From assembly GCA_903813345.2 (NCBI GenBank), contig CAIIXF020000280.1, positions 5,001-69,000 on the forward strand: a stretch of DNA of 64,000 bases, read 5' to 3'. Below the pieces are notes generated by a model. That model had not been told where the DNA came from, searched no databases, and worked only from the letters and a program-made list of their open reading frames with translations. Origin of the DNA: Owenia fusiformis (lineage: Eukaryota; Annelida; Polychaeta; Sabellida; Oweniidae). This document shows, piece by piece, positions 1 to 12,247 of the stretch. The stretch's first letter is position 1. Each line of letters begins with the position of its first letter. The translations under genes and the position numbers were made by a program.

Positions 1-3000
1 TAACCCTAACCCTAACCCTAACCCTAACCCTAACCCTAACCCTAACCCTAACCCTAACCCTAACCCTAACCCTAACCCTAACCCTAACCCTAACCCTAAC
101 CCTAACCCTAACCCTAACCCTAACCCTAACCCTAACCCTAACCCTAACCCTAACCCTAACCCTAACCCTAACCCTAACCCTAACCCTAACCCTAACCCTA
201 ACCCTAACCCTAACCCTAACCCTAACCCTAACCCTAACCCTAACCCTAACCCTAACCCTAACCCTAACCCTAACCCTAACCCTAACCCTAACCCTAACCC
301 TAACCCTAACCCTAACCCTAACCCTAACCCTAACCCTAACCCTAACCCTAACCCTAACCCTAACCCTAACCCTAACCCTAACCCTAACCCTAACCCTAAC
401 CCTAACCCTAACCCTAACCCTAACCCTAACCCTAACCCTAACCCTAACCCTAACCCTAACCCTAACCCTAACCCTAACCCTAACCCTAACCCTAACCCTA
501 ACCCTAACCCTAACCCTAACCCTAACCCTAACCCTAACCCTAACCCTAACCCTAACCCTAACCCTAACCCTAACCCTAACCCTAACCCTAACCCTAACCC
601 TAACCCTAACCCTAACCCTAACCCTAACCCTAACCCTAACCCTAACCCTAACCCTAACCCTAACCCTAACCCTAACCCTAACCCTAACCCTAACCCTAAC
701 CCTAACCCTAACCCTAACCCTAACCCTAACCCTAACCCTAACCCTAACCCTAACCCTAACCCTAACCCTAACCCTAACCCTAACCCTAACCCTAACCCTA
801 ACCCTAACCCTAACCCTAACCCTAACCCTAACCCTAACCCTAACCCTAACCCTAACCCTAACCCTAACCCTAACCCTAACCCTAACCCTAACCCTAACCC
901 TAACCCTAACCCTAACCCTAACCCTAACCCTAACCCTAACCCTAACCCTAACCCTAACCCTAACCCTAACCCTAACCCTAACCCTAACCCTAACCCTAAC
1001 CCTAACCCTAACCCTAACCCTAACCCTAACCCTAACCCTAACCCTAACCCTAACCCTAACCCTAACCCTAACCCTAACCCTAACCCTAACCCTAACCCTA
1101 ACCCTAACCCTAACCCTAACCCTAACCCTAACCCTAACCCTAACCCTAACCCTAACCCTAACCCTAACCCTAACCCTAACCCTAACCCTAACCCTAACCC
1201 TAACCCTAACCCTAACCCTAACCCTAACCCTAACCCTAACCCTAACCCTAACCCTAACCCTAACCCTAACCCTAACCCTAACCCTAACCCTAACCCTAAC
1301 CCTAACCCTAACCCTAACCCTAACCCTAACCCTAACCCTAACCCTAACCCTAACCCTAACCCTAACCCTAACCCTAACCCTAACCCTAACCCTAACCCTA
1401 ACCCTAACCCTAACCCTAACCCTAACCCTAACCCTAACCCTAACCCTAACCCTAACCCTAACCCTAACCCTAACCCTAACCCTAACCCTAACCCTAACCC
1501 TAACCCTAACCCTAACCCTAACCCTAACCCTAACCCTAACCCTAACCCTAACCCTAACCCTAACCCTAACCCTAACCCTAACCCTAACCCTAACCCTAAC
1601 CCTAACCCTAACCCTAACCCTAACCCTAACCCTAACCCTAACCCTAACCCTAACCCTAACCCTAACCCTAACCCTAACCCTAACCCTAACCCTAACCCTA
1701 ACCCTAACCCTAACCCTAACCCTAACCCTAACCCTAACCCTAACCCTAACCCTAACCCTAACCCTAACCCTAACCCTAACCCTAACCCTAACCCTAACCC
1801 TAACCCTAACCCTAACCCTAACCCTAACCCTAACCCTAACCCTAACCCTAACCCTAACCCTAACCCTAACCCTAACCCTAACCCTAACCCTAACCCTAAC
1901 CCTAACCCTAACCCTAACCCTAACCCTAACCCTAACCCTAACCCTAACCCTAACCCTAACCCTAACCCTAACCCTAACCCTAACCCTAACCCTAACCCTA
2001 ACCCTAACCCTAACCCTAACCCTAACCCTAACCCTAACCCTAACCCTAACCCTAACCCTAACCCTAACCCTAACCCTAACCCTAACCCTAACCCTAACCC
2101 TAACCCTAACCCTAACCCTAACCCTAACCCTAACCCTAACCCTAACCCTAACCCTAACCCTAACCCTAACCCTAACCCTAACCCTAACCCTAACCCTAAC
2201 CCTAACCCTAACCCTAACCCTAACCCTAACCCTAACCCTAACCCTAACCCTAACCCTAACCCTAACCCTAACCCTAACCCTAACCCTAACCCTAACCCTA
2301 ACCCTAACCCTAACCCTAACCCTAACCCTAACCCTAACCCTAACCCTAACCCTAACCCTAACCCTAACCCTAACCCTAACCCTAACCCTAACCCTAACCC
2401 TAACCCTAACCCTAACCCTAACCCTAACCCTAACCCTAACCCTAACCCTAACCCTAACCCTAACCCTAACCCTAACCCTAACCCTAACCCTAACCCTAAC
2501 CCTAACCCTAACCCTAACCCTAACCCTAACCCTAACCCTAACCCTAACCCTAACCCTAACCCTAACCCTAACCCTAACCCTAACCCTAACCCTAACCCTA
2601 ACCCTAACCCTAACCCTAACCCTAACCCTAACCCTAACCCTAACCCTAACCCTAACCCTAACCCTAACCCTAACCCTAACCCTAACCCTAACCCTAACCC
2701 TAACCCTAACCCTAACCCTAACCCTAACCCTAACCCTAACCCTAACCCTAACCCTAACCCTAACCCTAACCCTAACCCTAACCCTAACCCTAACCCTAAC
2801 CCTAACCCTAACCCTAACCCTAACCCTAACCCTAACCCTAACCCTAACCCTAACCCTAACCCTAACCCTAACCCTAACCCTAACCCTAACCCTAACCCTA
2901 ACCCTAACCCTAACCCTAACCCTAACCCTAACCCTAACCCTAACCCTAACCCTAACCCTAACCCTAACCCTAACCCTAACCCTAACCCTAACCCTAACCC

Positions 3001-6000
3001 TAACCCTAACCCTAACCCTAACCCTAACCCTAACCCTAACCCTAACCCTAACCCTAACCCTAACCCTAACCCTAACCCTAACCCTAACCCTAACCCTAAC
3101 CCTAACCCTAACCCTAACCCTAACCCTAACCCTAACCCTAACCCTAACCCTAACCCTAACCCTAACCCTAACCCTAACCCTAACCCTAACCCTAACCCTA
3201 ACCCTAACCCTAACCCTAACCCTAACCCTAACCCTAACCCTAACCCTAACCCTAACCCTAACCCTAACCCTAACCCTAACCCTAACCCTAACCCTAACCC
3301 TAACCCTAACCCTAACCCTAACCCTAACCCTAACCCTAACCCTAACCCTAACCCTAACCCTAACCCTAACCCTAACCCTAACCCTAACCCTAACCCTAAC
3401 CCTAACCCTAACCCTAACCCTAACCCTAACCCTAACCCTAACCCTAACCCTAACCCTAACCCTAACCCTAACCCTAACCCTAACCCTAACCCTAACCCTA
3501 ACCCTAACCCTAACCCTAACCCTAACCCTAACCCTAACCCTAACCCTAACCCTAACCCTAACCCTAACCCTAACCCTAACCCTAACCCTAACCCTAACCC
3601 TAACCCTAACCCTAACCCTAACCCTAACCCTAACCCTAACCCTAACCCTAACCCTAACCCTAACCCTAACCCTAACCCTAACCCTAACCCTAACCCTAAC
3701 CCTAACCCTAACCCTAACCCTAACCCTAACCCTAACCCTAACCCTAACCCTAACCCTAACCCTAACCCTAACCCTAACCCTAACCCTAACCCTAACCCTA
3801 ACCCTAACCCTAACCCTAACCCTAACCCTAACCCTAACCCTAACCCTAACCCTAACCCTAACCCTAACCCTAACCCTAACCCTAACCCTAACCCTAACCC
3901 TAACCCTAACCCTAACCCTAACCCTAACCCTAACCCTAACCCTAACCCTAACCCTAACCCTAACCCTAACCCTAACCCTAACCCTAACCCTAACCCTAAC
4001 CCTAACCCTAACCCTAACCCTAACCCTAACCCTAACCCTAACCCTAACCCTAACCCTAACCCTAACCCTAACCCTAACCCTAACCCTAACCCTAACCCTA
4101 ACCCTAACCCTAACCCTAACCCTAACCCTAACCCTAACCCTAACCCTAACCCTAACCCTAACCCTAACCCTAACCCTAACCCTAACCCTAACCCTAACCC
4201 TAACCCTAACCCTAACCCTAACCCTAACCCTAACCCTAACCCTAACCCTAACCCTAACCCTAACCCTAACCCTAACCCTAACCCTAACCCTAACCCTAAC
4301 CCTAACCCTAACCCTAACCCTAACCCTAACCCTAACCCTAACCCTAACCCTAACCCTAACCCTAACCCTAACCCTAACCCTAACCCTAACCCTAACCCTA
4401 ACCCTAACCCTAACCCTAACCCTAACCCTAACCCTAACCCTAACCCTAACCCTAACCCTAACCCTAACCCTAACCCTAACCCTAACCCTAACCCTAACCC
4501 TAACCCTAACCCTAACCCTAACCCTAACCCTAACCCTAACCCTAACCCTAACCCTAACCCTAACCCTAACCCTAACCCTAACCCTAACCCTAACCCTAAC
4601 CCTAACCCTAACCCTAACCCTAACCCTAACCCTAACCCTAACCCTAACCCTAACCCTAACCCTAACCCTAACCCTAACCCTAACCCTAACCCTAACCCTA
4701 ACCCTAACCCTAACCCTAACCCTAACCCTAACCCTAACCCTAACCCTAACCCTAACCCTAACCCTAACCCTAACCCTAACCCTAACCCTAACCCTAACCC
4801 TAACCCTAACCCTAACCCTAACCCTAACCCTAACCCTAACCCTAACCCTAACCCTAACCCTAACCCTAACCCTAACCCTAACCCTAACCCTAACCCTAAC
4901 CCTAACCCTAACCCTAACCCTAACCCTAACCCTAACCCTAACCCTAACCCTAACCCTAACCCTAACCCTAACCCTAACCCTAACCCTAACCCTAACCCTA
5001 ACCCTAACCCTAACCCTAACCCTAACCCTAACCCTAACCCTAACCCTAACCCTAACCCTAACCCTAACCCTAACCCTAACCCTAACCCTAACCCTAACCC
5101 TAACCCTAACCCTAACCCTAACCCTAACCCTAACCCTAACCCTAACCCTAACCCTAACCCTAACCCTAACCCTAACCCTAACCCTAACCCTAACCCTAAC
5201 CCTAACCCTAACCCTAACCCTAACCCTAACCCTAACCCTAACCCTAACCCTAACCCTAACCCTAACCCTAACCCTAACCCTAACCCTAACCCTAACCCTA
5301 ACCCTAACCCTAACCCTAACCCTAACCCTAACCCTAACCCTAACCCTAACCCTAACCCTAACCCTAACCCTAACCCTAACCCTAACCCTAACCCTAACCC
5401 TAACCCTAACCCTAACCCTAACCCTAACCCTAACCCTAACCCTAACCCTAACCCTAACCCTAACCCTAACCCTAACCCTAACCCTAACCCTAACCCTAAC
5501 CCTAACCCTAACCCTAACCCTAACCCTAACCCTAACCCTAACCCTAACCCTAACCCTAACCCTAACCCTAACCCTAACCCTAACCCTAACCCTAACCCTA
5601 ACCCTAACCCTAACCCTAACCCTAACCCTAACCCTAACCCTAACCCTAACCCTAACCCTAACCCTAACCCTAACCCTAACCCTAACCCTAACCCTAACCC
5701 TAACCCTAACCCTAACCCTAACCCTAACCCTAACCCTAACCCTAACCCTAACCCTAACCCTAACCCTAACCCTAACCCTAACCCTAACCCTAACCCTAAC
5801 CCTAACCCTAACCCTAACCCTAACCCTAACCCTAACCCTAACCCTAACCCTAACCCTAACCCTAACCCTAACCCTAACCCTAACCCTAACCCTAACCCTA
5901 ACCCTAACCCTAACCCTAACCCTAACCCTAACCCTAACCCTAACCCTAACCCTAACCCTAACCCTAACCCTAACCCTAACCCTAACCCTAACCCTAACCC

Positions 6001-6327
6001 TAACCCTAACCCTAACCCTAACCCTAACCCTAACCCTAACCCTAACCCTAACCCTAACCCTAACCCTAACCCTAACCCTAACCCTAACCCTAACCCTAAC
6101 CCTAACCCTAACCCTAACCCTAACCCTAACCCTAACCCTAACCCTAACCCTAACCCTAACCCTAACCCTAACCCTAACCCCAACCCTAACCCCAACCCTA
6201 ACCCTAACCCCAACCCTAACCCTAACCCTAACCCTAACCCTAACCCTAACCCTAACCCTAACCCTAACCCTAACCCTAACCCTAACCCTAACCCTAACCC
6301 TAACCCTAACCCTAACCCTAACCCTAA
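1..6327. repeat. Telomere, (TAACCC)n
   Basis: About 6.3 kb of almost uninterrupted TAACCC hexamers, the C-rich strand of the TTAGGG telomere, so the chromosome end lies to the left of position 1. Interruptions appear only near the inner edge (6179-6215), where several CCCCAA variants occur; variant hexamers at the inner edge are usual for telomeres. The tract ends abruptly at TTTTGG, position 6328. The open frames across it are translations of the hexamer, not genes. Confidence 0.98.
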
Positions 6328-6788
6328 TTTTGGAAAAAAAAGTTTTTAAAAAGATTGGTCAAAACCGGATGTGACGTCATAGCTACTTCCGGTACCGGTC
6401 TATAATTGAACCCCTAGTGGATTCTAACTCCTGGGACTCTTATACAACTTTTATGAAAAATTCAGAATTATAGACCGGCCATGTTCGGATAAGTTGAGCC
6501 CTAATCCTAACCCTTTCTAAGTCAAAAACCCCACCTATATCTCGAAAAGTAAAAGTTTAATTGAAAAACAAATTACAGATTTATAATCAGTGACCTCAAA
6601 ATAGGGTAAAACAAAAAAATTTAAAATAAACGTTTTAAAAAGTTTTGGTACAAACCGGATATTACGTCATGGCTACTTCCGGTACCGGTCTATAATTGAG
6701 TGCCTAGCGGATTCTTACTCCTGGGACTCATATACAACTTTTATGAAAAATTCAGAATTATAGACCGGCCACGTTCGTAGTAGTCGGG
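6328..6788. repeat. Subtelomeric repeat unit 1
   Basis: A non-telomeric block between two telomeric tracts. It contains two diverged half-units (6328-6514 and 6515-6788) sharing a core that runs from an ACCGGAT motif through CGTCAT and CTACTTCCGGTACCGG to TTATGAAAAATTCAG. Each half ends in the same degenerate telomere-like string CCCTAATCCTAACCC. Each half also carries a 13-bp inverted repeat (CCGGTCTATAATT and its complement) at 6395-6407/6466-6478 and 6685-6697/6756-6768. No credible ORF. Confidence 0.9.
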
Positions 6789-7130
6789 CCCTAATCCTAA
6801 CCCTAACCCTAACCCTAACCCTAACCCTAACCCTAACCCTAACCCTAACCCTAACCCTAACCCTAACCCTAACCCTAACCCTAACCCTAACCCTAACCCT
6901 AACCCAAACCCTAACCCTAACCCTAACCCTAACCCTAACCCTAACCCTAACCCCAACCCCAACCCCAACCCTAACCCTAACCCTAACCCTAACCCTAACC
7001 CTAACCCTAACCCTAACCCTAACCCTAACCCTAACCCTAACCCTAACCCTAACCCTAACCCTAACCCTAACCCTAACCCTAACCCTAACCCTAACCCTAA
7101 CCCTAACCCTAACCCTAACCCTAACCCTAA
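6789..7130. repeat. Interstitial telomeric tract
   Basis: 342 bp of TAACCC repeats in the same orientation as the terminal array, with a few variants (CCCAAACC near 6903 and a run of CCCCAA near 6951-6968). It joins the two copies of the subtelomeric unit. This is the pattern expected when terminal units are added or exchanged between chromosome ends (inference). Confidence 0.95.
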
Positions 7131-7609
7131 TTTTGGAAAAAAAAGTTTTTAAAAAGATTGGTCAAAACCGGATGTGACGTCATAGCTACTTCCGGTACCG
7201 GTCTATAATTGAACCCCTAGTGGATTCTAACTCCTGGGACTCTTATACAACTTTTATGAAAAATTCAGAATTATAGACCGGCCATGTTCGGATAAGTTGA
7301 GCCCTAATCCTAACCCTTTCTAAGTCAAAAACCCCACCTATATCTCGAAAAGTAAAAGTTTAATTGAAAAACAAATTACAGATTTATAATCAGTGACCTC
7401 AAAATAGGGTAAAACAAAAAAATTTAAAATAAACGTTTTAAAAAGTTTTGGTACAAACCGGATATTACGTCATGGCTACTTCCGGTACCGGTCTATAATT
7501 GAGTGCCTAGCGGATTCTTACTCCTGGGACTCATATACAACTTTTATGAAAAATTCAGAATTATAGACCGGCCACGTTCGTAGTAGTCGGGCCCTAATCC
7601 TAACCCTAA
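7131..7609. repeat. Subtelomeric repeat unit 2
   Basis: Second copy, offset exactly 803 bp from unit 1 (TTTTGG at 6328 and 7131). I see no base difference from unit 1 by eye. Hairpin arms lie at 7198-7210/7269-7281 and 7488-7500/7559-7571. It ends in a stub of about 18 bp of telomeric repeat (7592-7609) that runs directly into a CCGCAGGTGAA repeat. Confidence 0.9.
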
Positions 7610-8015
7610 CCGCAGGTGAATATGACATATACCGCAGGTGAAAACGTGATACAAAAAGCCTTGATTTGATTGGTTGCGAGAATCGACTCTAAATGTAAAA
7701 CTACGCTGGATTACCACTATAGTTAGTGCGTCAAGTAATAATATATGAATCTTGGATTGATTGAGTAAGTTTATTACACGACTGATACTTCTGCTAAGTT
7801 AATATATTCGATAATGTTTGATTCAGTAATCATTATAATAATTTATAACGTTTTGTACTTGTTCGATCAATTGATGCAATTGACAATTTCGTACTTCCAT
7901 ATCACGTTCTCATTGGTTAGTGTGTATGCCATATACCGCAGATGAATCTGTCATACACCGCAAGTGAATATGCCATATTCGTTGCGGAATCTGACATATT
8001 TTTGTATCGCGTTCG
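7610..8015 (+). repeat. Repeat A (copy 1), CCGCAGGTGAAT-bordered
   Basis: About 400 bp bounded on both sides by direct repeats of a 20-22 bp motif (CCGCAGGTGAATATGACATA, variants at 7610-7650 and 7930-8005). The interior, including TTGATGCAATTGACAATT and GAGTAAGTTTATT, is found again in inverted orientation at about 22970-23380. It abuts the subtelomeric unit. No transposase; probably a non-autonomous repeat. Confidence 0.7.
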
Positions 8016-8529
8016 CGTAACAATACTGACAATTTTTAATCTTAAGCAAATACCAATATTACAAAAACATATTCCTATCTATTTTTTCATTATATATCTA
8101 TTTCTTCATTATACATACATTTGTTTTATACTACATTGATTTATTTTGGCGATACCTTTGGTATTAGATCTTTAAAGAAATTATTTCATTTTTTGAAGGT
8201 TCTGTTTCTTGGGTCACCCTGTAGAAGACATGTTAAGGACCTCCCGAAAAGATCTTCATGGATATAACACTGATTTTAGAAAAACCCTTTTTTACAAAAT
8301 TTGGGATCAAAACGCGAACGACGGGCAAATTGTGCGCCACAATATCTCGAAAACATTGTATATCATTCAATAAAAGCCCAATTACCTTGTAGTATTACAT
8401 AACCAGCGAAGCATTTGTATGGAAGTCAATGGACCTGGAGGTCGGCTATACATTCCTGTATAGCGGCAAAAGTTCGCCTGGAATTGTGTAAATTTTTGGT
8501 CTTTTTTCACGCATTTCCACATCATTCCA
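8016..8529. other. Gene-free AT-rich stretch
   Basis: No open frame of note, repeat or RNA gene recognised. A short stretch around 8305-8360 is richer in GC than its surroundings but shows no feature I can name. Confidence 0.4.
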
Positions 8530-9235
8530 TGCAGACTTTACTATCCGAAACAAGCGGTTCAGATATTATGTGTGCAAGGTGCGGATATTAACGGTCATTT
8601 TTGAATTTGATTTTGTGATGTTTCACCAACTAGGGCATGTTTGGTACTCGATTATATTCATACATGTGTACAGGTTCCCAATTAAAAAGGAAATCGTGTA
8701 AAGAGGTGTGTAGTTCATTCTATAGCGACACATCAAGCAATAATACTCTCTCCAAAGCAAACAATTTGAAATTGCAACTGTTTCACAGCGTTAACAGCCT
8801 TCATTCAATATTGGTGATCAAGATGACCTATCGATACAAATTATATTTGTATTTTGAAAGTAGAAGGGTGTCTCTGTGATTTTATACAAATTTGGAAATA
8901 TTAAACAAAAATGTGCTACCTCTGAACAAGCGTTGCAGATATCCGCAGATATCGGGAAAAGTGACGATATCCGTACTGCTTGATTAGAGGTAGTGCATAT
9001 CTGATAAATGTTTTCAATTTTTTGAATATTCCCACAAAGAGGCTGTAAACCATGTAATAAAACAGCAATTGCAAATTCTTTCCATTTTATGAGGTATCCA
9101 CTACAAATGGATGACTATAATTGAGTATCCAACATAAAGTTTATAAAATTCAAATTAAAAAATGACCGTTTATATCTGCACCTTGCGCACATGATATCCA
9201 CATGGCTTGTTTTCGTTTGTGACAGTCTGCATAGG
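8530..9235. mobile_element. Fold-back/MITE-like palindrome
   Basis: Arms of about 100 bp at 8530-8632 and 9133-9232 are imperfect reverse complements (shared GCAAGGTGC and ACGGTCATTTTT blocks). The centre of about 500 bp has no coding potential. A 1-kb-scale element with long inverted arms and no ORF is typical of non-autonomous DNA transposons. No clear target duplication was found. Confidence 0.6.
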
Positions 9236-9290
9236 GTGCACATAGTATCTTCATGAAATGTTATGTAAATGTACTTTAGGTATGTAATAC

Positions 9291-9364
9291 AATTATGTCC
9301 CTATCATTGAATTCTCACCTTGACATCAGACCTCAGGCATATATTCAATGATAGGGACATAATT
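9291..9364. repeat. Perfect 22-bp inverted repeat (hairpin)
   Basis: AATTATGTCCCTATCATTGA begins the left arm (9291-9312), and 9343-9364 is its exact reverse complement, separated by 30 nt. Either a hairpin-forming RNA or a minimal inverted-repeat element; no neighbouring ORF explains it. Confidence 0.75.
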
Positions 9365-9690
9365 GCTAAACATGTCTTGTCTGAAAGAGTATTCACAATA
9401 CTATATGGACTGTATTCAATAGAAAGTAAATAGACATCAGCTTATATTTTTGTTTTATGGAAATGGTGGATTTTCAAGTAATTTCTGCAATAAAAAGCCA
9501 AGTTCCCAAACTGAGCCATTATACCCCCTATCACCTCAATGTTTGAATCAAAGGTGGTCGTTTAGGGTTACTGTTATTGCGAATACAATTTCAAAATATA
9601 TTTTCATTGCAGAAAAGAATCTTGGAAAAAACTGGAAAGGGTATCATCCGACCCTCCCCTGCTTCATTAGGGTTAAATTACTATACTGTT
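9365..9690. other. Gene-free stretch
   Basis: An 88-codon frame runs across 9450-9716 (+) but overlaps the antisense LINE fragment and has no recognisable motif. Nothing else seen. Confidence 0.35.
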
Positions 9691-9699
9691 ATTCAGTCT

Positions 9700-10115
9700 C
9701 AGACCTGTCATATTAACACAGCTATTTAAGTTCTTCTTTAAGTTTAAATATAAGGTTCTATTAACTAACATTGCTATGTCATTCCCTTTTGCCAGGAACT
9801 TTTCCCAATCATTTTTCAGTAACCAATTTATATGGTCAGATGTAGGTAAAGCGTGCCATACAAAATGTTTCTTATTTTTATGACATGCCACTCGGCAGAA
9901 ATCTGTTGAAGATAGGGCTCGCACTACTAGGCCATAATTTGTCATTCCGATCATACTACCAGGGTTATTTAATGGTCGTTCAGCATTATTCCATTTGAGT
10001 TCTCCACCGATGAGTACCTCGTTGATCATTATTTGATCATCAACAGCATTTTCATTTATTGCTTCGCACATATCATCCAAGAAACACCAAAATGAATCTG
10101 AAAAAGACCAAGAAA
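9700..10115 (-). pseudogene. LINE endonuclease fragment, L1/Tx1-like (decayed)
   Basis: The minus-strand reading frame extends upstream of its first ATG (10080) to about 10115 as SDSFWCFLDDM. It then shows the order expected in an APE-type endonuclease of an L1/Tx1-like LINE: an IxxEVLIGGE block where GGDFN normally stands, NNPGS, a YGLV helix, FVWHALP where FTW is usual, and SDHINWLLKN where SRIDYFL is usual. The catalytic Asp-Phe-Asn is not conserved, and no RT follows on this strand. I read it as a decayed 5' piece of the lineage seen at 59.3-62.0 kb. The assignment rests on motif order only. Confidence 0.4.
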
Positions 10116-10872
10116 ATTATTGTTTAGGGAGGTCATATGATACCGGTTTAAGTAAACATATCATTAGTTTCACACTTTAATGGTTATGGCACAGTTTATC
10201 TCTGCATGATATTTACATATATGAGCTTTCTTGCACGTTCCTCCATAGACAATCTACGAGCAACTTAATCACATTACTGGGCTTGACGTTTGTGTTATTT
10301 TATTAGGAGGCCCCATTAGCTAGTGTAAATGTTGAAATGTTTTTGCACTTTGTGATAGAAGCATAAAATTTGGCACAAAGTTACTTTATAACATTGTCAA
10401 CAAGACCTAAGTCAAGTGAGATCTGCCTCGTTCTGGAAAATTCAAGATGGCTGCTTTTTCCGGATTGAATTTTAGATTCTTTGTGAAGGTAAATTAAAAG
10501 GTTATTATGACACATAAAATAAGTCTATATGTGAAAAATGAAAGATGTTACTCCATTATATATCTATGTGATGATATTATGATGGTTTTAGCACTTCGAC
10601 ACTATTATATACGTGCAAAATTAACCTTTTTCTGTCTGGGATCTGAGAAGATATATACTTAGAAACAAACCATACATGTATGTTAAGTGAAACTTATGTG
10701 CGGGTATATATCACTCAATGAAAACACTGTTTTGGCATAGATCCAAGGTCAAATTAGTAGCGCTGTGAAGTAACTTCCACTTTACTGAAACACTGCTCAC
10801 CTGAAATGAGTTACTCTGTACATATTTTCAAAAGTGTTTGCCTTTGAACAGATTGAATATATAAGCACAAAT
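10116..10872. other. Gene-free AT-rich stretch
   Basis: No coding, RNA or repeat signal recognised over about 750 bp. Confidence 0.4.
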
Positions 10873-11115
10873 GGCAAAAGGTAAGGGTGACTTAAAACTT
10901 TAAGGAAACCCAACAAGAAAAGCAAGCTATAAGTGTAAATCTGTCATAAGAAAAGTAGACCCTATATATCCCAAAACCATGATCTAACGTGAAAAGAAAC
11001 AATGTCTAACATCCCCCTTCCCCTCAAATCGAGAACCATTATCACAATCGGGACCAGAACACCAAGGGACATTTCATTCATACTGAAGTCATTACAATAC
11101 ATGTTGAAGAAAAAA
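10873..11115 (+). repeat. Repeat R, copy 1
   Basis: About 243 bp, same orientation as 61395-61655. The best-kept block is CATTTCATTCATACTGAAGT followed by CATTACAATACATGTTGAAG; an upstream block shares ATCTAACGTGAAAAGAAACA. A third partial piece, inverted, lies at 60048-60130. No ORF and no obvious termini; possibly a SINE or MITE fragment. Confidence 0.65.
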
Positions 11116-11724
11116 TTGAAAAAATGATAGCCAATACTCAAAACATCAAAAATAGTTGTAGATACTAGGTACTCATAAAAGATAGAGTATTCAGTCTCAA
11201 ATGATGTGGGATAGATAAAATCCAGTCTCGAAGTCCATAGGGGCCCTCCATAGGCAATTCAAAGGGTCAACATCTGTTCGCAAAGCCATCATCATAATCC
11301 ATAAAACACAACAATTCACAATGGTCGTCAGGAGAATACTATGGCTGGTTTCGATCACTATTTCTCAACCATTAATGCCATAGCCGGGATCCAACTCAAA
11401 AGGTGCCAAGTGAAAAAAATGTGAGTTCATTGCCAATTTGTTTTACCATTCCTAGATCCTTCAGCATCTCAAGTTGTAAAATTTGAAATTTCAAAATTAA
11501 TGAATTGTAATTTTCAGCAAAGCCCAGAAAGGATTTCTTAAGTTTTTACAAGTATAACCTTGTCCTAACAGCTTGGTCACTAAAATATGCTGTCTTGATT
11601 TGAAATCTATATATTTGAGTTTGCCGTTTTCAGAGCAAACCTTTACAGTTAAAAGTCAAGTACTATAAATGTACTTTTCTACATTTGTTTTATATCTTGG
11701 CTTTAATCAATTTTAACTAATATA
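11116..11724. other. Gene-free stretch
   Basis: Nothing recognised; it leads into repeat B. Confidence 0.4.
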
Positions 11725-12247
11725 TAGTACTACGGCCAAGGTCATTTGTGTCCAAAACACCTAGATTCAATTTGACTTTAAATTCCTGTAGGGGACCCCA
11801 AGGCATATAAAAAAAAGTTTGTGAACCCTCGCAAAGCAGGCTCAAAAGTGCTGAGTCAGCAAATTTTATCATTTTCGAGTCAGAGTTTGACCATATGCTT
11901 GAAACTATTTAATATCTCATTTGAGGATGTTGCAATTATAATGAAACATTGTTAATATATCAGTAAGGTATGTATGAAGAATTCCTGAAAGTTTGGGTCT
12001 TATCCAATAGAAAAAAAACTGATTAAAAACTTCACTGATTATGTTAGCAAATGCATATGTTTCAATAAAAAGTACAAGCATCTATTTTTTCTTATTTTTC
12101 TCTTTACCTTCCCCTAAAAATTCAAGAAAGGGGGCGTGGCACCTTACACTTCAGTTGTTGAACTTGTTGCTAGGGTCAAAAAGAAAATGTGTATCACTAT
12201 AGCAAACTTTGTTATTCCAAATAAATCTTAACACTATATGTGACATC
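11725..12247 (+). repeat. Repeat B, left part (interrupted by LINE)
   Basis: Homologous in inverted orientation to about 23815-24440. Shared blocks include TAGTACTACGGCCAAGG, GGGGACCCCAAGGCAT, CTGAGTCAGCAAATTT and GGGGGCGTGGCACCTTACAC. The right part of the same repeat resumes at 15893 after the LINE. No coding potential. Confidence 0.8.

Noticed and set aside
6741-6968. 75-codon Gly-Leu repeat ORF on the minus strand
   Set aside because: It is a direct translation of the interstitial TTAGGG tract.
8637-8879. 80-codon ORF on the plus strand
   Set aside because: Lies within the palindromic element at 8530-9235 with no motif.
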